DNA of 64,000 nucleotides from Calycina herbarum (taxonomy: Eukaryota; Ascomycota; Leotiomycetes; Helotiales; Pezizellaceae): assembly GCA_001414485.1 (NCBI GenBank), contig LLEY01000156.1, positions 1-64,000 of the forward strand, given 5' to 3'. Shown here piece by piece: positions 60,286-64,000 of the stretch. Each line of letters starts with the position of its first letter. Within the stretch, counting starts at the first letter, position 1. The translations under genes were made by a program, and so were the position numbers. Under the pieces are notes generated by a model. That model was given only the letters and a program-made list of their open reading frames with translations. It made no database searches and was not told the DNA's origin.

Positions 60286-60565
60286 TGAGAGGATTGTATT
60301 TTCTTCTTCTGTATATATTCGGAATCTGGAAATCACATACGAAGTTCGTTTAAATTCATTCATATCTCATTTCCCATGACTTCTACTATCTATCAAGCTG
60401 ATATGCCTAAGACTAAAAACATAAGTAAACGCCCCCTTTTCCTATGTCATTGACTTCTCTGGGAAGCCGACCAGAACGAAACTCAACCAACTCCTGTTGC
60501 CTTATATTTTGAGTAGTAAGAGTAGTAACCCCACTGATGAAAATTCCGACATCCACAAGGTTCCA

Positions 60566-60600
<35 letters not shown>

Positions 60601-60650
60601 TTCCAATATATATATAACACCGGAACAATGCAAAGCTCCCATCGACCCAT
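60286..60650. other. Convergent intergenic with poly-C tract
   Basis: 3' regions of two convergent genes. It includes a run of about 32 C at about 60569-60600, followed by a tatatata stretch. Confidence 0.6.
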
Positions 60651-62210
60651 CTACACAAACATGACCGCGAGTGTGATGCTAAGTAGAACCCCGGATAACA
60701 CATTCACACCCAGCTTATACAAGCCAAAAGCCACCAGGGTATATATCCCAACGCCCACGAGAAGCAATCGAGTAGCGTAATTTTGAATGCGATAGACCGA
60801 GCTACATATTGTCAGCAAATTAACCAAACCCATTGGCCCAGGCAAGGGAGACTCAGAGGGTAGATGGTACCTTTGCTGGGAGCGTGTTTCGTGGTAAGTC
60901 ACCCGATAGCCGAGAAGAATCATAATCGTGGCACACCAGGACAGAAGGATCCTTTAACAGAAGTTAGCTTACAGTATACTGAATGACGAGTTGGACGGAG
61001 GGGGCGCTTACGATGTCAAGTACGGATGGGGTGAAGATGGCGAAGGCAGTAACGGGGGCGTTGGATCCTTGTTGCTTGTGAAGGTGTACACAAGCAAGAT
61101 GTAAATGATTGAGGAAGCAAAATTGACTGTGATTATCGCAACAGCTCGAATGAGAAAAGTTGACCTCCACAAATCAACAACGAGACGTTTAGCGAACGGA
61201 AAAGGAATTGCCCAACCCCATCGTCTAGAAGCTTCTTCAGAAGGTATCAATCCAGCTTCCAAGTCAGTGTCCATGGCTACATTGGAGCCCTCGTCACTGG
61301 GTGTATCGGAACGCGCCTGGAAATCTGCCCCGGCTGTTATTTCTCTTCGAATGTTGTCTTCTAGGTACCATATATCTTGAATGTCCAGCTTGAGGCATGG
61401 TCGAACGCCTGAGCTCATGAATATGTCTTTTGCTGCTTCCTTGAATTGGTCCCGAAGCGCTCTATCCTGTTCTAAATCCACCTCAGGTACCTCTTTCCCT
61501 CCCTCAATCCACTCTCTGAGTGACACAGAACCAAAGGCTTGCGGGGGTTGGATTCGTTTTGATAATTCGTAAAGTTGAAGGGTTAACAATTCTAGAACGT
61601 CAGTAGTCTATCTGAACGGGGCAGCAAGAAGTATACCATATTCAGAGGAAAGGGCAGCGATTTTTGACATCAGTAAGTCTACATCCTTATTTTTTCCTTT
61701 CTTGAAATTTTTCACACGATATAATCTTGCTGAAAGGACTTCAACACGCCGCATTGAATACTCCTCATTTCGTAAACTTCCTTCGCACGGTTAACTTTTC
61801 GCTACTTCCCAAGAAGTCTGAAGACTGGGGTTTCGTATTGACCTACCTTGGAAGTGTTCTCCAACAAGATGTAAGGTTCGTAGGGGGATGTCGCTCTGCA
61901 TTTTGGGTAATGTTATTAGTGTTTCGAGAACAACCCCCAAATTAATGCTCAGACTATGAAGCGCATCTAACAGAGCCGATTGATGTTGGCTCGAAAGAAT
62001 GATTCCTCTGGACTCGGGTGAGCTAGCGACCTCCACTGGAGTACGAAAAGAAAGCTTGGCTTAAGCTGCCATACGACTTGATCCAAGTCCGCCCAGCACT
62101 GTGCGTATGCACTTCTCTGCACTCGTGTGCTGTATCCCTATTGTCAAATCAACAATATATGCAAGATAGGAATCTCGGCGAGATAGGCAGTTTTGAGGGC
62201 TTTGCGGCAT
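60651..62210 (-). CDS. Multipass membrane protein, unknown function
   Basis: Unrecognised. The reliable exons are 61847-62036 (and upstream), 61637-61780, 61012-61591, 60871-60951 and 60651-60801, all in phase. The N-terminal part is helical (LSSQHQSALLDALHSLSINL, VEVLSARLYRVKNF), followed by an acidic middle. Four membrane helices end the protein: AIITVNFASSIIYILLVY, ILLSWCATIMILLG, RLLLVGVGIYTLVAFGLY and VLSGVLLSITLAVMF. The 5' end is unclear. An ATG at 62210 opens MPQSPQNCLSRRDSYLAY, but a TAA at about 62061 must be bypassed, either by a 39-nt intron (GTATGG...CTCCAG) or by two compensating one-base errors that would instead read AYAQCWADLDQVVWQLK. Total about 426-439 aa. Confidence 0.65.
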
Positions 62211-62529
62211 TTTCCTACCTATAAGCGTTCAGACCATGCTAAGACCTCGGGCGTAAATATACAGTCGCTTTGCGCAGCCTCTTACCGACATACAACGTGG
62301 ATCAAATTGATTGGTAGTGATCAATGCTTCTTTGTTGGTTTCTCCATTTCTCCAGCCTCGACTAATTCGCTCAAGATCAGTTTCCAGCCCAGTGTGCAGC
62401 CTTGCACGCTTCCCATCCGGTCAACACTCAAACGCTGCTGTTATCGTATTATCATTCTGGGGCATTGAAATACTTTTCTGAGTGCTATTGAACGACATTT
62501 CTAAACCCGGCCGGAACATTGATTAAGCT
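62211..62529. promoter_or_regulatory. Divergent spacer
   Basis: About 320 bp between divergent genes, so it should hold both promoters; no motif assigned. Confidence 0.3.
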
Positions 62530-64000
62530 ATGGAAGCTCTAGGTTGGTAAGTTACTGGTTTTCGTAATTATGGCCCAGCATACTGACTACAAATAGTGTG
62601 GTGAGTATGATCCCACTCATACAATCGTGCCTTGCTATAAGTGAACGATTTCGTGATGAGTTGGAAAACGAACGCACCAGTGTCAAATATTTCAAAAATC
62701 AACGCCGTGTTGTTGATGGATATTCACACATGAGCCGGGTGATTTGCGACGGGGTTTCTACAAGACAGTCGAGCGGGTTCGCTGAAGGACTTGTAGGTAT
62801 GTATGCCAGTTTGTCAAGAAAACAGAATGTTCTAATATCTCTAATAGAATCTCCCCTCCTTGGAACATACCATACCCTCCTCCAATCGAGTTCCTTGGCC
62901 GAACAGCACCTGTGGATTGATGCCCTCTGCATTGACCAGAACGATATTTCCGAGCGCAGTTCACAGGTCAAAGACATGCTCGCCATTTACTCGATGGTCT
63001 CTGAAGTTCTGGCTTGGTTGGGGGAACCGAAAGAGCATAAAGAGCTTTTAGGTAGTGGAGTTGAACTTGGAGACTGTCATGGCAGTGCCTCTTTGGAGCT
63101 TCTCTCGGCCGACACCAATAATTGCGGCATTCTTGTCAAGCGACTTTGGGACCTTAAAATCTGCGTGGAGTTCGGAATAAAAAGACCAAAATCAGCTTTC
63201 TTGTTTGCTGCTGGAGTCGGACTCGAACTGCATTCTGGAGTATTTCGGCTGGAGTTTCCCCCGGCTGGTATCAGTGTATGCAAGAGGACTCTTCGTAGCC
63301 TCGACCTTGGTGCCGATTTTGGAAGCTGTGGTCTAAACCATAGACTTTGCAACGCCGGTAGGCTACCCGGAGTCAACTGGCGAGAATCGTGTAACATCCC
63401 GTTCATTGAACCTTTCGAACTCAATGTGCGTTCTCGACGACTTGAAAAAACCATAGAAACCTGCTCAACTCAGATCTTGGAGCAAGGCTCCTGGTGGACA
63501 CAATCTGCAGATGTAGACTGTTTAAGTCCCAAATTACTGCAGTGGGCAGCTCCGTCAAGGGAGATTGAGATACATGGGATTGTTTCTCAACACACAGAAA
63601 TTGAGGCTGCTTGGATGGCCATCTCCAAGGTCGCAGATATCGACCCTTTTGTTTCACACCCACCGCTGCATATATCATCTTCAGCAGCGCTGATAATCAA
63701 ACTCCCTTACGGCAGCCACAAGGCCGTGAAACTATTTTACGACACTGGGTCTACGGACAATATGATTACAGAGAGCTTTGTCAATGGAAAAGCCGAAACA
63801 AACCTGTTTCTGGAAGCTGGATTTCCTGTGAATCTAAAATCCAAATGTTTTCCTATCCAGGGAAGCTTTGGAACAGGTATTCTGCGTCACTACGTCAAGA
63901 GAATGAAGAGAGTAGTAAGACGGCTTCTCGATCTTCCTATCCGACTCAAAATACCTCTTTCTATGGTATTTCTGCCTGTTGTGACTGCAAACCCTGTGCA
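62530..64000 (+). CDS. HET-domain protein, incomplete at window end
   Basis: Heterokaryon-incompatibility (HET) domain protein; such proteins act in non-self recognition and programmed cell death in filamentous fungi. The HET signature LWIDALCIDQNDISERSSQV is at about 62911-62970, preceded by VICDGVSTRQSS and followed by VLAWLGEP. The reading frame is open from at least 62607 to the window edge (over 460 codons), which is strong coding evidence. A 5' mini-exon (62530-62546, MEALGC) with a 50-nt intron (GTAAGT...CTGACTACAAATAG) is plausible; a second optional in-phase intron (62797-62847) has good sites. Near the end is KLFYDTGSTDNMI (about 63730-63768), a retropepsin-like DTGS, unexpected in a HET protein. 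The 3' end lies outside. Confidence 0.75.

Overview
The window looks like a chromosome piece from a filamentous ascomycete (Pezizomycotina), possibly Leotiomycetes. Introns are short (about 40-170 nt, mostly 45-80), GT-AG with CTRAY-like branch sites. Typical filamentous-fungal families occur (HET-domain protein, STAND/NLR protein, fungal phosphoketolase, Zn2Cys6 and C2H2 regulators, CmcJ/AsaB-like protein). Several repeats carry many TAG/TAA stops and TpA-rich sequence, as expected after repeat-induced point mutation (RIP). The taxon is inferred from gene content only. Exon models were made by eye from splice sites and reading phase; no alignment was run.

Layout. 1-6.6 kb: a RIP-mutated hexose transporter pseudogene, a long gene-poor stretch and a small decaying ORF. 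7.6-10.4 kb: a four-pass membrane protein and an ankyrin protein, divergently arranged. 11.2-15.7 kb: a large broken protein-kinase/STAND-like gene with a C-terminal membrane segment. 16.1-26.7 kb: mostly intact genes (99-aa Cys-rich protein, C2H2 zinc-finger protein, GUP1-type MBOAT O-acyltransferase with a GC-AG intron, phosphoketolase). 27.9-33.2 kb: decayed HNH-like and SDR genes, a Fot1/pogo element nested in an older RIP-mutated element, and a Zn2Cys6 regulator gene cut off by that element. 33.7-36.2 kb: dipeptidyl peptidase III. 37.1 kb: a possible small gene. 37.4-43.9 kb: a full-length RIP-mutated LINE with a 15-bp target-site duplication, itself carrying a solo LTR with its own 5-bp duplication. 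44.1-47.4 kb: a CmcJ/AsaB-like gene and an amidase gene in tandem. 48.0-51.7 kb: an intact NLR-like gene (SesB-type hydrolase, NB-ARC, TPR). 52.0-52.8 kb: a GNAT acetyltransferase. 52.9-53.6 kb: a RIP-mutated inverted-repeat element. 54.6-60.3 kb: a Vps38/UVRAG-like protein, a repeat-rich intergenic stretch and a secreted GH5 cellulase. 60.7-62.2 kb: a multipass membrane protein. 62.5-64.0 kb: a HET-domain gene that runs off the end.

Conserved housekeeping genes (GUP1, phosphoketolase, DPP III, Vps38) are interleaved with accessory genes linked to self/non-self recognition (NLR, HET, kinase/STAND relic) and with decayed transposons. Phosphoketolase can route pentose phosphates to acetyl phosphate, and the GH5 enzyme fits plant-polymer degradation, but no operon-like or obvious metabolic cluster links the genes. 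The CmcJ-like/amidase pair beside the LINE is the nearest to a small accessory cluster.
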